This document shows, piece after piece, positions 32,851 through 44,693 of a DNA stretch of 64,000 bases. The stretch lies in NCBI GenBank assembly GCA_963422465.1, contig OY730171.1, positions 3,658,001 to 3,722,000 on the forward strand, given 5' to 3'. A model generated the notes under the pieces. The model saw only the letters and a program-made list of their open reading frames with translations. It did not search any database and was not told where the DNA came from. Every line of letters begins with the position of its first letter. Positions within the stretch are counted from its first letter, which is position 1. This DNA comes from Lichina pygmaea. Lineage: Eukaryota; Ascomycota; Lichinomycetes; Lichinales; Lichinaceae. A program made the position numbers and the translations under genes.

Positions 32851-33165
32851 ATGCCTCCAAAGTCATGTGCGACTGTTAGCCGAACTCAGCTGGCTGCTCA
32901 AATCCGCGATCAGGGTTTTGTTTTGCGTACACCCTGCGACTTTTGTGTTCTCTGTGGTTGTCTGTGCTTCCAGATGCTGGGAGAAGATGATAAGTTGAAA
33001 TGTGCTGCGTGCACTTGGCGTGGAAGGTCTTGTGTCTCTGTGTCCTGGGAATCTTTGAACATGTCCCGGGACAACCTCTGTGAGGATGTTGCCACTGACA
33101 AGACAACACACGATGCACTCTTTGAACAACTTGCCACAGTGCGGGCTTGTCTGTCTCGGAAGTGA
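32851..33165 (+). pseudogene. Antisense Zn2Cys6-type protein, G2b copy (fossil)
   Basis: Opposite strand to gag-pol, starting 44 bp inside the 3' LTR at ATG 32851 (MPPKSCATVSRTQLAAQ). Full six-cysteine pattern: CDFCVLCGCLC, then an 11-residue loop with GEDDKLK, then CAACTWRGRSC, i.e. C-x2-C-x6-C-x11-C-x2-C-x6-C, the fungal binuclear zinc cluster. A helical region follows (DNLCEDVATDKTTHDALFEQLAT). Type II version, nearly identical to G2e. The stretch beyond 33165 shows the family tail in decayed form. Confidence 0.72.
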
Positions 33166-33292
33166 AAGGTGTTGGAGGGCGCCGAGGTCTGTGCGAGGCA
33201 GAAGCTTCAGTGCTTGGTGAAAGAGATGGAGTCAGATGGTGAGGATTTGACTTGATCAGTCATTGACGTGTTCCTCCTGCAGGCCGAGCTGT

Positions 33293-34654
33293 TCAGTCCT
33301 GCTCCTGCTGAAACTGTTGTAGAAGAAGCTGGCAGTTTGCGAGGTTCTTGAGTGGTTCCCAGGTATTTTCTGAGTCTGGGTATCCTTTCCACTTGACAAG
33401 GTATTGCTGACCTTTTCTAGCCAGGATCTGTTCAACCTCAAACTCTTGTTCTTCTTTGGGTTGGTAATGGAATGTTTCCTGCAAGGGTGTGCTCTGGTCG
33501 GCTGGTTCAATCATTGATATATGAAAGTTTGGATGGACTCTGGCATCCCTTGGTAGTTGTATCTTGATGTTGACTGGTCCTGTTTTTTCTTCGACTGAAA
33601 ATAGTCTGACCTTGATGTTGTCAAGTTTCTTTGTCTTTGGTTTCTTTGTTTTCCAATTTCTTGTAAGAAGGTAGACTTTATCCCCCTTCTTTAGCTGAGG
33701 TACCATTTTTGATTTCTTGTCCATTTGACGTTGTATTCTTTCTGAGGTCTCTTGAAGGTAGTGCCTCATCATTGTGTGTGTTTGTTGTAGGAGCTTGTCA
33801 TGTTGGAGTGCTTTCTCCGTGTTTGGTGAAGCTCTGCTTGGCATCCCAATGTTCGCATGTTGTCCAAAATTGGCAAAAAATAGCGATTCCTTTGTTGAGT
33901 CTGATCTGTGCTGGTTGATTGCCAGCTGTGCCACCAGTAATAACTGTACCCAATTGCTGTGGGTCTGGTTGATGTAATACCATAAGTAAGTCTCCAGAAC
34001 TTGGTTTGCTCACTCTGTCTGCCTGTCAGTTTGTGGGTGATAGACCGCAGACATTTTGGGTTTTGTTCCCATGGCTGCACTGATTGTCTTCCAGTAGTTG
34101 GATGTGAAGAGTTTGTCTCTGTCTGTAATGATCATGATCAGAACTCCGTGGTCTCTGACCAATCTGTCCAGTAAAAGGTGTCCTAACTGTTCTGCTGTGT
34201 GGGTCTCCTTGAATAGTACCACTATTAGATATTTTGTGAATCTGTCCACTATCACCATAATCAAGTTGTAGGTGATTCCTGTGACTGGGTCTTTGGACTT
34301 GGGTAGCTTTGTGATGAAGTCTATTGACATGTCTTCCCACAGGCCTCTCAGTATTGTGTTCGGGTGTCCTTCTCTGTATGGCTTATGTCTTCCATGTTTG
34401 TTTTTCTGGCATAGTAGACACTTGCTGATGTAGTTTGTGACATGTTGTCAGAGGTTAATGACATTGTTCCCTGCCTGTTGGATAAGGTCTGTGGTCTTGG
34501 AGATTCCTGGGTGACTATGTGCTGGATTATCATAGTAGTTCCTTATTAGTTCTTCAGTGTCTTCTGCCGTGAGCTTGTTGATCTGTGGTTGAGGCACTAG
34601 GTTTCCTTGCTGGTCCTGCTGTAAGATCATTCCTTGGTGTTCATCATCTTCCAT
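33293..34654 (-). pseudogene. G2b integrase and chromodomain (fossil)
   Basis: Minus strand. Zinc-binding N-terminus near 34448-34654 (NPAHSHPGISKTTDLIQQ), core 34010-34330 (MSIDFITKLPKSKDPVTG, IITDRDKLFTSNYWK, YHPQTDRQTE), then 33293-33934 with KKGDKVYLLTRNWK, VHPNFHISMIEPAD and the chromodomain QQYLVKWKGYPDSENTWEP. Moderately decayed. Confidence 0.9.
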
Positions 34655-34666
34655 GTGGTTTTTTCG

Positions 34667-36562
34667 TCAGCTTAGTGTGTCTGCTCTCCTGTTGTCTTGT
34701 CCAGGGGTGTACAAGATCTTGAACTTGTGTTGCTCTAGGAGTTCAGCCCATCTGACTTGCTGTCTGTTCAGCTTCTTGGTTGTTGTGAACGTTGTCAGAT
34801 TCTTGTAGTCTGTGAGAACAGTGAGTTCAGAACTGCTTTCTGTGTACACTCTCCAGTGTTCGAGTGTGTTGACAACTGCCAGTAGCTCTTTATTGTGGAT
34901 ATCATAGTTTCGTTCCACTTGTGTTATTTTTCGTGAGTAGTAGGCAACTGGGTGCCACTTGCCGTCTGCCTGTTGGCATAGACATGCTCCCACTGCCTGA
35001 TCTGAAGTGTCCGTCTTGATTTGTGTTGGTTGGCCTGTCTTGAAGTTGAGGAGAACTGGTTCCTTGGCGCAAGTGTCCTTGAGCTGTTGGAATGCTTTTT
35101 GTTGTCTCTCCATCCACCAGTACTCCACGTCCTTCTTCGTGAGTTCTGTTAGTGGTGTTGCCATCTGTGAGTAGTTCTTAATGAACTGTCAGTTGAAGTT
35201 GGCAAATCCTAGGAAGGCTTGTACTTCCTTAACTGACATCAGTGTTGGCCATTGCTGAATCACTTTGATTTTCTCAGGGTCAATCTTGATCCCTTCAATC
35301 CCTATGACATATCCAAGGAATTCAACTTCCGGTTTGTTGAACTTGTATTTCTTTGGGTTGAGCTTGAGCCCTGCCTGTTGTAGACATCGTAGAACATCCT
35401 TCACATGTTTGGTATGTTCCTGTTGTGTGTTCAAGTAGACAAGAATGTTGTCCAGGTAGGCAATAGCTGTTTGGTCCAGGTGTGCTCTGATGATGTTGTT
35501 GATCAATGCTTGACATGTTGCTGGTGTGTTTGTGAGTCTGAATAGCATAACCAGATACTTGTAGTGTCTGTATCAGGTTCTGAAGGCTGTCTTCCATTCT
35601 TCTCCTTCTTTCATGTGTATCAGGTTGTATGCTCCTTTCAAGTCCAGCTTGGTAAAGATTGTAGCTTGGCTGATCCTGTCTCACAATTTGTTCGCATTTG
35701 GCAACAGATATCAGTTCTTGATGGTAATGTTGTTGAGTTTCCTGTAATCCACACAAAGTCGAAGACTTCTGTCTTTCTTTGGTGCAAATAGTATCAGGTA
35801 TTCTGCTGGCGATTGAGATTCTCGAATGAAACTCTTTTTCAGGTTTTCCTCCAGGTACTCGCGAAGTACTTGGAGCTCTTTCTCTGATAACTGGTAAATT
35901 GGTCCAAATTCTGGCTCTGTCCCTGGTTGCAACTTGATCTCATAATCCCAAGGTTGGTGCTTAGGCAACACTGCTGTTGTTGTCTCTTCCTGAAAGAGGT
36001 TATCATACCCAGGTCAGTACTCTTCAGGGATCTCCAGAGGGTTAACAACTTCCTCTCTCTTCATCTCTGACTGTTTGGCCACCTGGTTCTGGGGTGTGCC
36101 TGTCAAGGCAGACCTCTTCTCTTGAGAGTTGTCCTTTCTGTCAGTGAGGTTCCACTGAGGACTCCTTCCCTTATCTGTCCACACCTTCTGCGGCTGGTAA
36201 CAGGTCTGAGCTGTGTTGTTAGTGCAGTTCCTAAATGTGAGTACTTCTGTCTTCCAGTTAACAACTGGGTTGTGCTTCTTTAGCCAAGGCATCCCCAAAT
36301 AGATATCCTGAGTGGCCAACTTGACAATATCAAGGTAGATCCTTTCAGCATGGTGTCTGGTAACTATTTCCATTGGCTGCGTCTTATGGCAGACTAGCTC
36401 TGTCTGTCCATTTGCTATCGTGAGCTGATAGGGCTGCTGCTTGCGTCTCCTTCCAGTGCCAAGGGTATCGTAAAGTTGTCTCAAGATGTAGTTTCCACTG
36501 GCTCCAGAGTCAACAAGTGCGTATGTCTGTACTGGCGTGTTGGCGTGTAGTGACACAGGCAA
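34667..36562 (-). pseudogene. G2b protease, reverse transcriptase and RNase H (fossil)
   Basis: Minus strand. Protease 36014-36562 (YALVDSGASGNYILRQLYDTL, LGMPWLKKHNPVVNWK). RT 35189-35971 ([64 protein letters not shown]). RNase H 34667-35164 (IKTDTSDQAVGACLCQQ, NYDIHNKELLAVVNTLEHW). Several breaks. Confidence 0.9.
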
Positions 36563-36819
36563 TCACAGGTGCTTTGCATTGCTAGGGGTTATGTTGTTGA
36601 GCTCCTGATGTCACCCCTTGACAAGGGAGTTCAGTCTTTTCCTGATCAAAGTGTCTTACCACTGACTGGGCAATAGGTCCAGCCATTCCCATCAGTTCTG
36701 AGGAATCTGTTCATGAATTTGTCTTGCTGATGCTTGTCACATCCAGGCTTGAGGCAGTACTGCCAATTGTCAATGTAGCAGTTGTAGTTGTTGCCTTGCT
36801 GTAGGAACATGAGGTGTTC
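36563..36819 (-). pseudogene. G2b Gag-protease linker, C-terminal piece (fossil)
   Basis: Cys/His-rich segment CYIDNWQYCLKPGCDKHQQD...WTYCPVSG (36646-36849 on the minus strand, its beginning already in the G2a LTR). Contains the C-x4-C-x2-H motif as CLKPGCDKH. Cut at 36819 by G2a. Confidence 0.8.
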
Positions 36820-36949
36820 TGTTACGACCCAGGGATGGGAGCCACTCATTTATAGGCAATCAGGCCGCGGGCCAGGCAAGAGGACACCATGGAAGTCAAG
36901 TGACCAACCAACAAGGGGTCACGTGACTGTCGAGACACACACGGGAGTC

Positions 36950-37167
36950 TCGACGCATGATGCATGAAGCATCAAGACAATCTCACCAGTCTCGACGCAG
37001 AGTGCATGAAGTATCAAGACAATCTCACCCGTCTCGACGCAGGATGCATGAAGCATCAAGACAATCTCACCCGTCTCGACGCAGGGTGCATAACATGGTG
37101 GGACTGTCAAGACAATCTCACCTGTCTCGACGTCAAGACTGTCAAGACAATCTTGATTGTCTTGACA
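36950..37167. repeat. U3 repeat array, type I (G2a 5' LTR)
   Basis: Three near-identical units of about 42 bp (GCATGAAGCATCAAGACAATCTCAC(C)...GTCTCGACGCAG), then TCTCGACGTCAAGAC and the long palindrome TGTCAAGACAATC/GATTGTCTTGACA. Different in sequence from the type II array of G2b and G2e, although R-U5 is shared. Confidence 0.85.
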
Positions 37168-37174
37168 GGCCAGC

Positions 37175-37184
37175 ACTATATAGT
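37175..37184 (+). promoter_or_regulatory. Sense TATA box, G2a 5' LTR
   Basis: ACTATATAGT, conserved in every G2 LTR at the inner end of the U3 repeats; it would start the gag-pol transcript. The motif is palindromic. Confidence 0.6.
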
Positions 37185-37436
37185 CCGGTGATAGTTCCCT
37201 TATGGAACAATCGTCTTCAGCTCATGTTGTGATCCAGACAACTAGATCTACTTCAATACAATTCTTTGTACAAAGCCATTGATCAGGTGTCACCACCACC
37301 ACGTTCCACCAAACCCCTTTGCGCTCCTTGACACTCCTCTCCTGCGAGAACCAACCCGCCTTCCACCTCTCGCCCTAATCCTATACTCGGTTAGGACAGC
37401 ACGGTACAGACCGCAACACTTTGAAGACCCTCAAGG

Positions 37437-38890
37437 ATGAGTACCTCAGGAGCAACCAACCCCAACTTCCCAGATGGAAAGATTAGCATCGCCAAGCCAG
37501 ACCTGTTCTACGGCGAAAGAAACAAGGTTGACGACTGGCTCATGCAACTCCAAGTCTACTTTCAATTCCAACCAGAGACAAAGCTGCCTAAGGAAAAGTG
37601 GCCCCTCTTTGCAACCACTTACATGAGAGGCAATGCTTATCAATGGATCAAACCCTACGTCAACAAACACCTCTCAGGGAACAGAGACCACAACAGCACA
37701 ACAGAATGGATGACGAAATGGACGTGATTCAAGGATGAGATCAAAAGGATCCTTGGACTATCTAACAAAGATAAAGTGGCTATACGAATGATCCAGCACA
37801 TCAAACAACAACGCTCAGCCGCAGAGTACACCACGCAGTTCAAACAATACTCAGTACTGACTGACTGGGACGATGACGCCCTGATAGTCATGTACCGACG
37901 TGGACTCAAGGAAAACATGAAGGATGAAATCACCTTTGACAGATGAGCAGTCAACACACTGGACAAACTCATCGCACAAGCAATCGACATTGATGACAAA
38001 CTATTCGAGCGAGCGATGGAGAAACACCATGACAGAGGATACAGCCACCCCGCATGGCATGTGAGCAACCACTACAAGCCGCCTAACAAGGCACCACCAC
38101 ATGATCCATATGGCTATGCACCCATGGAACTGGATGCAGTCCACCACAAGGGAAGGTTCACGAAGGGAAGGAACAACAAAAAGGGGAAAGCACTGAAGTG
38201 CTATGCCTGTGGCAAGCTAGGCCACATGGCGAAAGACTGTCGTTCAAAGAACAAGGTGCACCGACAGCAACTTAATACACTTGACAGAGACTGGAATGTC
38301 ATTGAGCCAGAGGACCCACCAGGAGAGGCTCAGCTATCCCTCGAACAATGGGACAACTACGATCAGATATTGGAAGCAGCCCACCAACTGGCAACATCAG
38401 GAGGCAAGGACCTACCAGAACTAACAGGTCAGGACAAGGGACAGGAGCCCTTAACCACCTCTGATGGGGACCAAGACGAACCCGTGTCTATCAAAGAAGA
38501 AATACCACAAGGAAGCTATGCTTACAGCATGGACCCACGAAATCTACAGCACAGCGAACTACAGTGGAGGTTTTGCACGAGGCACTACTGCACCTACCAC
38601 GAACAACTACGAAGGTACGGAGGACATTCACCCTACCACGCCACCTGCCACAAACATTAGGTCAATTGCGAGAAAGATGCGTGTGAGATCCATCTTTGGG
38701 ACAAACACCAACACACCGCATTCCCCGGGCACACACATGATTGGCACGAACGCCTCATGTTCCTACAGCAAGGCAACAACTACAACTGCTACATCGACAA
38801 TTGGCAGTACTACCTCAAGCCTGGATGTGACAAGCATCAGCAAGACAAATTCATGAACAGATTCCTCAGAACTGATGGGAATGGCTGGAC
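37437..38890 (+). pseudogene. G2a Gag with CCHC knuckle and Cys/His-rich linker (fossil)
   Basis: Starts MSTSGATNPNFPDGKIS at 37437. Capsid-like region NKVDDWLMQLQVYFQFQ, ATTYMRGNAYQW. Basic stretch GRFTKGRNNKKGKA and knuckle CYACGKLGHMAKDC near 38200-38240. From 38574 a Cys/His-rich linker with C-x4-C-x2-H motifs (CTRHYCTYH at 38574, then CEKDACEIH and a CDKH end) runs to the protease; the FPGHTHDWHERL stretch resembles YFPGPEYHKKAW of G1. Role unknown; possibly zinc-binding. Broken. Confidence 0.88.
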
Positions 38891-38917
38891 TCATTGCCCA
38901 GTCAGTGGTAAGACACT

Positions 38918-39397
38918 TTGATCAGGAAAAGACTGAACTCCCTTGTCAAGGGGCGACATCGGGAGCTCAACAACATGACCCCTAGCAACGCAAAGCACCT
39001 GCGATTGCCTGTGTCACTACATGCCAACACGCCGATACGGACATACGCACTTGTTGACTCTGGAGCCAGTGGAAACTACATTTCAAGACAACTTTACGAT
39101 ACCCTCGGCACTGGAAGGAGACGCAAGCAGCAGCCCTATCAGCTCACGATGGCAAATGGACAGACAGAGCTAGTCTGCCATGAGACGCAGCCAATGGAAA
39201 TGGTTACCGGACACCATGCTGAAAGGATCCACCTTGATATTGTTGAGTTGGCCACTCAGGATATCTATTTGGGGATGCCTTGGCTAAAGAAGCACAACCC
39301 AGTTATTAACTGGAAGACAGGAGTACTCACGTTTAGGAACTGCACTAACAACGCAGCTTGGACCTGTTACCAGCCGCAGAAGGCGTGGACAGATTAG
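38918..39397 (+). pseudogene. G2a aspartic protease (fossil)
   Basis: Open for 159 codons. Active-site box YALVDSGASGNYISRQLYDTL, flap-side stretch and LATQDIYLGMPWLKKHNP. Matures the polyprotein in the family. Preceded by KHLRLPVSLHANTP. Confidence 0.87.
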
Positions 39398-39539
39398 GGA
39401 AGGAGTCCTCAGTGGAACCTCACTGACAGAAAGGACAACTCTCAAGAGAAGAGGTCCACCTTGACAGGCACACCCCGGAACCAGGTGGCCAAACAGTCAG
39501 AGATGAAGAGAGAGGAAGTTGTTAACCCTCTGGAGATCC

Positions 39540-41100
39540 CTGAAGAGTACCGACCTGGGTATGATAACCTCTTTCAGGAAGAGACAACAACAGCAGTGTT
39601 GCCTAAGCACCAACCTTGAGATCATGAGATCAAGTTGCAACCAGGGACAGAGCCAGGATTTGGACCAATTTACCAGTTATCAGAGAAAGAGCTCCAAGTA
39701 CTTCGCGAGTACCTGGAGGAAAACCTGAAAAAGGGTTTCATTCAAGAATCTCAATCGCCAGCAGGATACCTGATACTATTTGCACCAAAGAAAGACGGAA
39801 GTCTTCGACTTTGTGTGGATTACAGGAAACTCAACAACATTACCATCAAGAACTGATATCTGTTGCCAAATGCGAACAAATTGCGAGACAGGATCAGTCA
39901 AGCTACAACCTTTACCAAGCTGGACTTGAAAGGAGCATACAACCTGATACGTATGAAAAAAGGAGAAGAATGGAAGACAGCCTTCAGAACCTGATACGGA
40001 CACTACGAGTATCTGGTTATGCTATTCAGACTCACGAATGCACCAGCAACATGTCAAGCATTGATCAACAATATCATCAGAGCACACCTGGACCAAACAG
40101 CTATCGCCTACTTGGACAACATTCTTGTCTACTCGAACACGCAACAGGAACATACCAAACATGTGAAGGATGTTCTACGATGCCTACAAAAGGCAGGGCT
40201 CAAGCTCAACCTGAAGAAATATGAGTTCAACAAACCGGAAGTTGAATTCCTCGGATACATCATAGGGATTGAAGAGATCAAGATTGACCCTGAGAAAATC
40301 AAAGTGATTCAGCAATAGCCAACACCGACATCAGTTAAGGAAGTACAAGCCTTCCTAGGATTTGCCAACTTCAACTGACAGTTCATCAAGAACTACTCAC
40401 AGATGGCAACACCACTGACAGAACTCACGAAGAAGAACATGGAGTACTGGTGGACGGAGAGACAACAAAAAGCATTCCAACAGCTCAAGGATGCTTGCAC
40501 CAAGGAACCAGTTCTCCTCAACTTCAAGACAGGCCAACCAACGCGAATCAAGACGGACGCTTCAGATCAGGCAGTGGGAGCATGTCTATGCCAACAGGCA
40601 GACAGCAAGTGGCACCCAGTTGCCTACTACTCACGAAAAATGACACAAGCAGAACAAAACTATGATATCCACGATAAAGAGCTACTGGCAGTTGTCAACG
40701 CACTCAAACACTGGAGAGTGTACGCGGAAAGCAGTTCTGAACTCACTATTCTCACAGACCACAAGAATCTGACAACGTTCATGACAACCAAGAAGCTGAA
40801 CAGACGGCAAGTCAGATAGGCTGAACTCCTAGGGCAACACAAGTTCAAGATCTTGTACACCCCTGGACAAGACAATAGGAGAGCAGACACACTAAGCCGA
40901 CGAAAAGACCACATGGAAGATGATGAACACCAAGGAACGATCTTACAGCAGGACCAGCAAGGAAACCTGGTGCCTCAACCACAGATCAACAAGCTCACAG
41001 CAGAAGACACTGAAGAACTAATAAGGAACTACCACGATAATCCAGCACATAGTCACCCAGGAATCACCAAAACCACAGACCTGATCCAACAGGCAGGGAA
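39540..41100 (+). pseudogene. G2a reverse transcriptase and RNase H (fossil)
   Basis: RT 39635-40318: [73 protein letters not shown]. RNase H 40403-40819: RIKTDASDQAVGACLCQQ, YYSRKMTQAEQNYDIHDKE, LTDHKNLTTF. Tether to integrase at 40853-41100. Several breaks. Confidence 0.9.
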
Positions 41101-42268
41101 CAATGTCATCAATCTCTGACAACACGTCACAAGCTACATCAACAAATGTCTACTATGCCAGAAAAACAAGCATGGAAGACACAAGCCATATGGAGAAGGA
41201 CACCCGAACACGATACTGAGAGGCCTGTGGGAAGATGTGTCAATGGACTTCATCACAAAACTACCCAAGTCCAAAGACCCAGTCACAGGAATCACCTACG
41301 ACTCAATTATGGTGATTGTGGACAGATTCACAAAATACCTAATAGCGGTACCATTCAAGGAAACCCACACAGCAGAGCAGTTGGGACACCTCCTACTGGA
41401 CAGATTGGTCAGGGACCACAGAGTTCCAATCACGGTCATTACTGACAGAGACAAACTCTTCACATCCAACTACTGGAAAACAATCAGTGCAGCCATGGGA
41501 ACAAAACCCAAGATGTCTACGGCCTACCACCCACGAACTGATGGCCAGACAGAGTGAGCAAACCAAGTCCTGGAGACTTATTTGCGGCATCACATCAACC
41601 AGACCCACAGCAATTGGGTACAATTATTACCAGTGGCACAGCTGGCAATCAACCAGCACAGATCAGACTCAACAAAGGAATCGCCATTCTTTGCCAATTT
41701 TGGACAACACGCAAACATCGGAATGCCAAGCAGAGCTTCACCAAACACGGAGAAAGCACTCCAACATGACAAGCTCCTACAACAAACGCACACGATGATG
41801 AGGCATTACCTTCAAGAGACCTCAGAAAAGATACAACGCCAAATGGACAAAAAATCGAAAATGGCACCTCAGCTGAAGAAGGAGGATAAAGTCTACCTCC
41901 TCACAAAAAATTGGAAAGTCAAGAAACCAAGAACAAAGAAACTGGACTATGTCAAGGTCAGACTATTTTCAGTCGAAGAAAGAACTGGACCAGTCAACGT
42001 CAGACTGCGACTACCGAGAGACGCTTGGGTACACCCAAACTTTCACATCTCAATGATCGAATTAGCCGACCAGAGCACACCCTTGCAGGAAACATTTCAT
42101 TACCAACCAGAGGAAGAACAGGAATTCGAGGCTGAACAGATCCTGAAGAGAAAAGGTCAGCGATACCTTGTCAAGTGGAAAGACTACCCAGACTCAGAAA
42201 ATACCTGGGAGCCACTCAGGAACCTTGCGAACTGCCAGCTCCTCCTGCAGCAGTTCCGGCAGGAGTAG
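40853..42268 (+). pseudogene. G2a integrase and chromodomain (fossil)
   Basis: N-terminal zinc region around 41030-41170 (NPAHSHPGITKTTDLIQQ), core 41237-41557 (MSMDFITKLPKSKDPVTG, VITDRDKLFTSNYWKT, AYHPRTDGQTE). 41582-42268 is open for 228 codons: QLAINQHRSDSTKESPFF, EDKVYLLTKNWKVK, VHPNFHISMIELAD and a chromodomain QRYLVKWKDYPDSENTWEP. Its 3' end overlaps the antisense gene tail to tail by about 50 bp. Confidence 0.92.
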
Positions 42269-42647
42269 GACTGAACAGCTCAGCCTGCAGCGCAGACGCG
42301 TCAATGACCGTCGCCGACAAATCTTCACCATCCGCCTCCATTTCAGCAACAAGGCACTGGAGCTTCTTCTTTGCTCGACCCTCAGCACCCTCAAGAACCT
42401 TTCGCTTTCGGGACACACGAGCCTGCAGCTTGGCAAGCTGCTCGACAAGAGCATCCCGCTTGGCCTCATCAACAGCCAAATCCTTGTGAAGGTTATCCCG
42501 AGTCATGTTCAGCGACTCCCAAGAAAGTGACACACAGGACTTTCCCCGACGAGTGCACTCAGCGCACTTCAACTTATCGTTGTTGTCAGACATTCGGAAG
42601 CAGGGCTTGTGGTTCAAAACACAGAAGTCACACGGAGCAAGCGACAC
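42216..42647 (-). CDS. Antisense Zn2Cys6-type protein, G2a copy
   Basis: 143 codons, opposite strand to gag-pol. Residues 6-38 are a complete fungal binuclear zinc cluster: C6-x2-C9-x6-C16-x11-C28-x2-C31-x6-C38 (CDFCVLNHKPC ... CAECTRRGKSC), with the basic residues usual in its loops. Residues 55-95 form a heptad-like helix (AVDEAKRDALVEQLAKLQARVSRKRKVLEGAEGRAKKKLQ region), then a tail ELFSPTPAGTAAGGAG. Such proteins are fungal DNA-binding regulators that dimerise by coiled coil. The family start probably lies slightly upstream (an ATG near 42715). As part of a fossil element it may no longer act. Confidence 0.75.
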   Translation of the reverse strand: MSLAPCDFCVLNHKPCFRMSDNNDKLKCAECTRRGKSCVSLSWESLNMTRDNLHKDLAVDEAKRDALVEQLAKLQARVSRKRKVLEGAEGRAKKKLQCLVAEMEADGEDLSATVIDASALQAELFSPTPAGTAAGGAGSSQGS

Positions 42648-42740
42648 GAAGTTATGATCACGGATCTGGGCTGCCAGTTGGTTTCAGTAAGCAGAGGCAC
42701 GTGATTTTGCAGACATACTCAAGAATTCATCAGGATGATG

Positions 42741-42760
42741 AATGAAGGAGAGGAGGGTAG
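42741..42760 (+). other. Polypurine tract of G2a
   Basis: AATGAAGGAGAGGAGGGTAG directly before the TGTTAC start of the 3' LTR. Confidence 0.8.
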
Positions 42761-43359
42761 TGTTACGACCCAGGGATAGGAGCCACTTATTTATAGGCAA
42801 TCAGGCTGCGGGCCAGGCAAGAGGACACCATGGAAGTCAAGTGACCAACCAACAAGGGGTCACGTGACTGTCAAGACACACACGGGAGTCTTGACGCATG
42901 ATGCATGAAGCATCGAGACAATCTCACCAGTCTCAACGCAGGGTGCATGAAGCATCAAGACAATCTCACCCGTCTTGACGCAGGATGCATGAAGCATCAA
43001 GACAATCTCACCCGTCTTGACGCAGGGTGCATAACATGGTGGGACTGTCGAGACAATCTCACCTGTCTTGACGTCGAGACTGTCAAGACAATCTCGATCA
43101 TCTTGACAGGCCAGCACTATATAGTCTGGTGATAGTTCCCTTATGGAACAATCGTCTTCAGCTCATGTTGTGATCCAGACAACTAGATCTACTTCAATAC
43201 AATCCTTTGTACGAAGCCATTGATCAGGTGTCACCACCACCACGTTCCACCAAACCCCTTCGCACTCCTTGACACTCCTCTCCTGCGAGAACCAACCCGC
43301 CTTCCGCCTCTCGCCCTAATCCTATACTCGGTTAGGACAGCACGGTACGGACCGCAACA
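42761..43359 (+). repeat. G2a 3' LTR
   Basis: 599 bp, same layout as the 5' LTR. The outward TATA (complement of TTATTTATAGG, about 42787-42797) faces the antisense zinc-cluster gene, about 80 bp from the upstream ATG. Confidence 0.95.
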
Positions 43360-43364
43360 TGTTC

Positions 43365-44675
43365 GTGCCAATCATGTGTGTGCCTGGGGAATGTGGTGTG
43401 TTGGTGTTTGTCCCAAAGATAGATCTCACACGCATCCTTCTTGCAATTGACCCAATACTTGTGGCAGGTGGTGTGGTAGGGTGAATATCCTCTGTACCTT
43501 CGTAGTTGTTCATGGTAGGTGCAGTAGAGCTTTGTGCAAAACCTCCACTGTAGTTTGCTGTACTGTAGATTTTGTGGGTCCATGCTGTAAGCATAGCTTC
43601 CTTGTGGTATTTCTTCTTTGATAGATGCGGGTTTGTCTCAGTCCCCATCAGAGGTGGTTAAGGGCTCCTGTCCCTTGTCCTGACCTGTCTGTTCTGGTAG
43701 GTCCTTGCCTCCTGATGTTGCCAGTTGGTGGGCTGCTTCCAATGTCTGATCGTAGTTGTCCTATTGTTCAAGGGATAGCTGAGCCTCTCCTGGTGGGTCC
43801 TCTGGCTTGATGATATTCCAGTCTCTGTCAAGCGTATTAAGTTGCTGTCAGTGCACCTTGTTCTTTGAACAACAGTCTTTCGCCCTGTGGCCTAGCTTGC
43901 CACAGGCATAGCACTTCAGTGCTTTCCCCTTTTTGTTGTTCCTTCCCTTCGTGAACCTTCTCTTGTGGTGGACTGCATCCAGTTCCATGGGTGCATAGCC
44001 ATATAGGTTATGTGGTGGTGCCTTGTTAGACAGCTTGTAGTGGTTGCTCACATGCCATGCGGGGTGGCTGTATCCTCTGTCGTGGTGTTTCTCCATCACT
44101 CGCTTGAATAGCTTGTCATCGATGTTGATTGCTTGTGCGATGAGTTTGTCCAGTGTGTTGACTGCTCATCCGTCAAAGGTGATCTCATCCTTCATGTTTT
44201 CCTTGAGTCCACGTCAGTACATGACCATCAGGGCATCGTCGTCCCAGTCAGTCAGTACTGAGTATTGTTTGAACTGCGTGGTGTACTCTGCGGCTGAGCG
44301 TTGTTGTTTGATGTGCTGGATCATTCGTATAGCCACTTTGTCTTTGTTAGATAGTCCAAGAATCCTTTTGATCTTGTCCTTGAATCATGTCTATTTTGTC
44401 ATCCATTCTGTTGTGCTGTCGTGGTCTCTGTTTCCTGAGAGATGTTTGTTGACATAGGGCTTGATCCATCAATAAGCATTGCCTCTCATGTAAGTGGTTG
44501 CGAAGAGAGGCCACTTCTCCTTAGGCAGCTTTGTCTCTGGTTGGAATTGAAAGTAGACTTGGAGTTGCATGAGCCAGTCGTCAACCTTGTTCCTTTCACT
44601 GTAGAACAGGTCTGGCTTGGCGATACTAATCTTTCCATCTGGGAAGTTGGGGTTGGTTACTCCTGAGGTACTCAT
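43365..44675 (-). pseudogene. G2b Gag and linker, proximal part (fossil)
   Basis: Minus strand from 44675 (MSTSGVTNPNFPDGKIS), capsid-like KVDDWLMQLQVYFQFQ, knuckle CYACGKLGHRAKDC near 43880-43920, then linker with CTKLYCTYHEQLRRY and the DKHQHTTFPRHTHDWHEH stretch ending at the G2a insertion. Several breaks. Confidence 0.88.
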
Positions 44676-44693
44676 CTTTGAGGGTCTTCAAAG

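Larger units (their letters stand above)
36820..37418 (+). repeat. G2a 5' LTR
   Basis: TGTTACGACC...GACCGCAACA. From the outer edge: TTTATAGG (complement CCTATAAA, outward TATA), tandem U3 units, a 28-bp inverted repeat at 37140-37167 with 13-bp arms, sense TATA ACTATATAGT at 37175-37184, then the R-U5 part shared by all G2 copies. Confidence 0.95.
36820..43359 (+). mobile_element. Ty3/Gypsy fossil G2a (subfamily I), complete layout
   Basis: Plus strand, 6540 bp, inserted in G2b with TSD TGTTC (36815-36819 and 43360-43364). Both LTRs are 599 bp (36820-37418, 42761-43359) and differ at roughly twenty sites, apparently all transitions. Gag begins only 18 bp after the 5' LTR. All domains are recognisable and a polypurine tract precedes the 3' LTR. 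Broken, about nine breaks; the innermost and so youngest element of nest 1. Confidence 0.95.

Noticed and set aside
37419-37436. tRNA primer binding site after the G2 5' LTR
   Set aside because: CTTTGAAGACCCTCAAGG does not match a tRNA 3' end known to me; a self-primed or internal-tRNA mechanism is possible but cannot be settled by eye.
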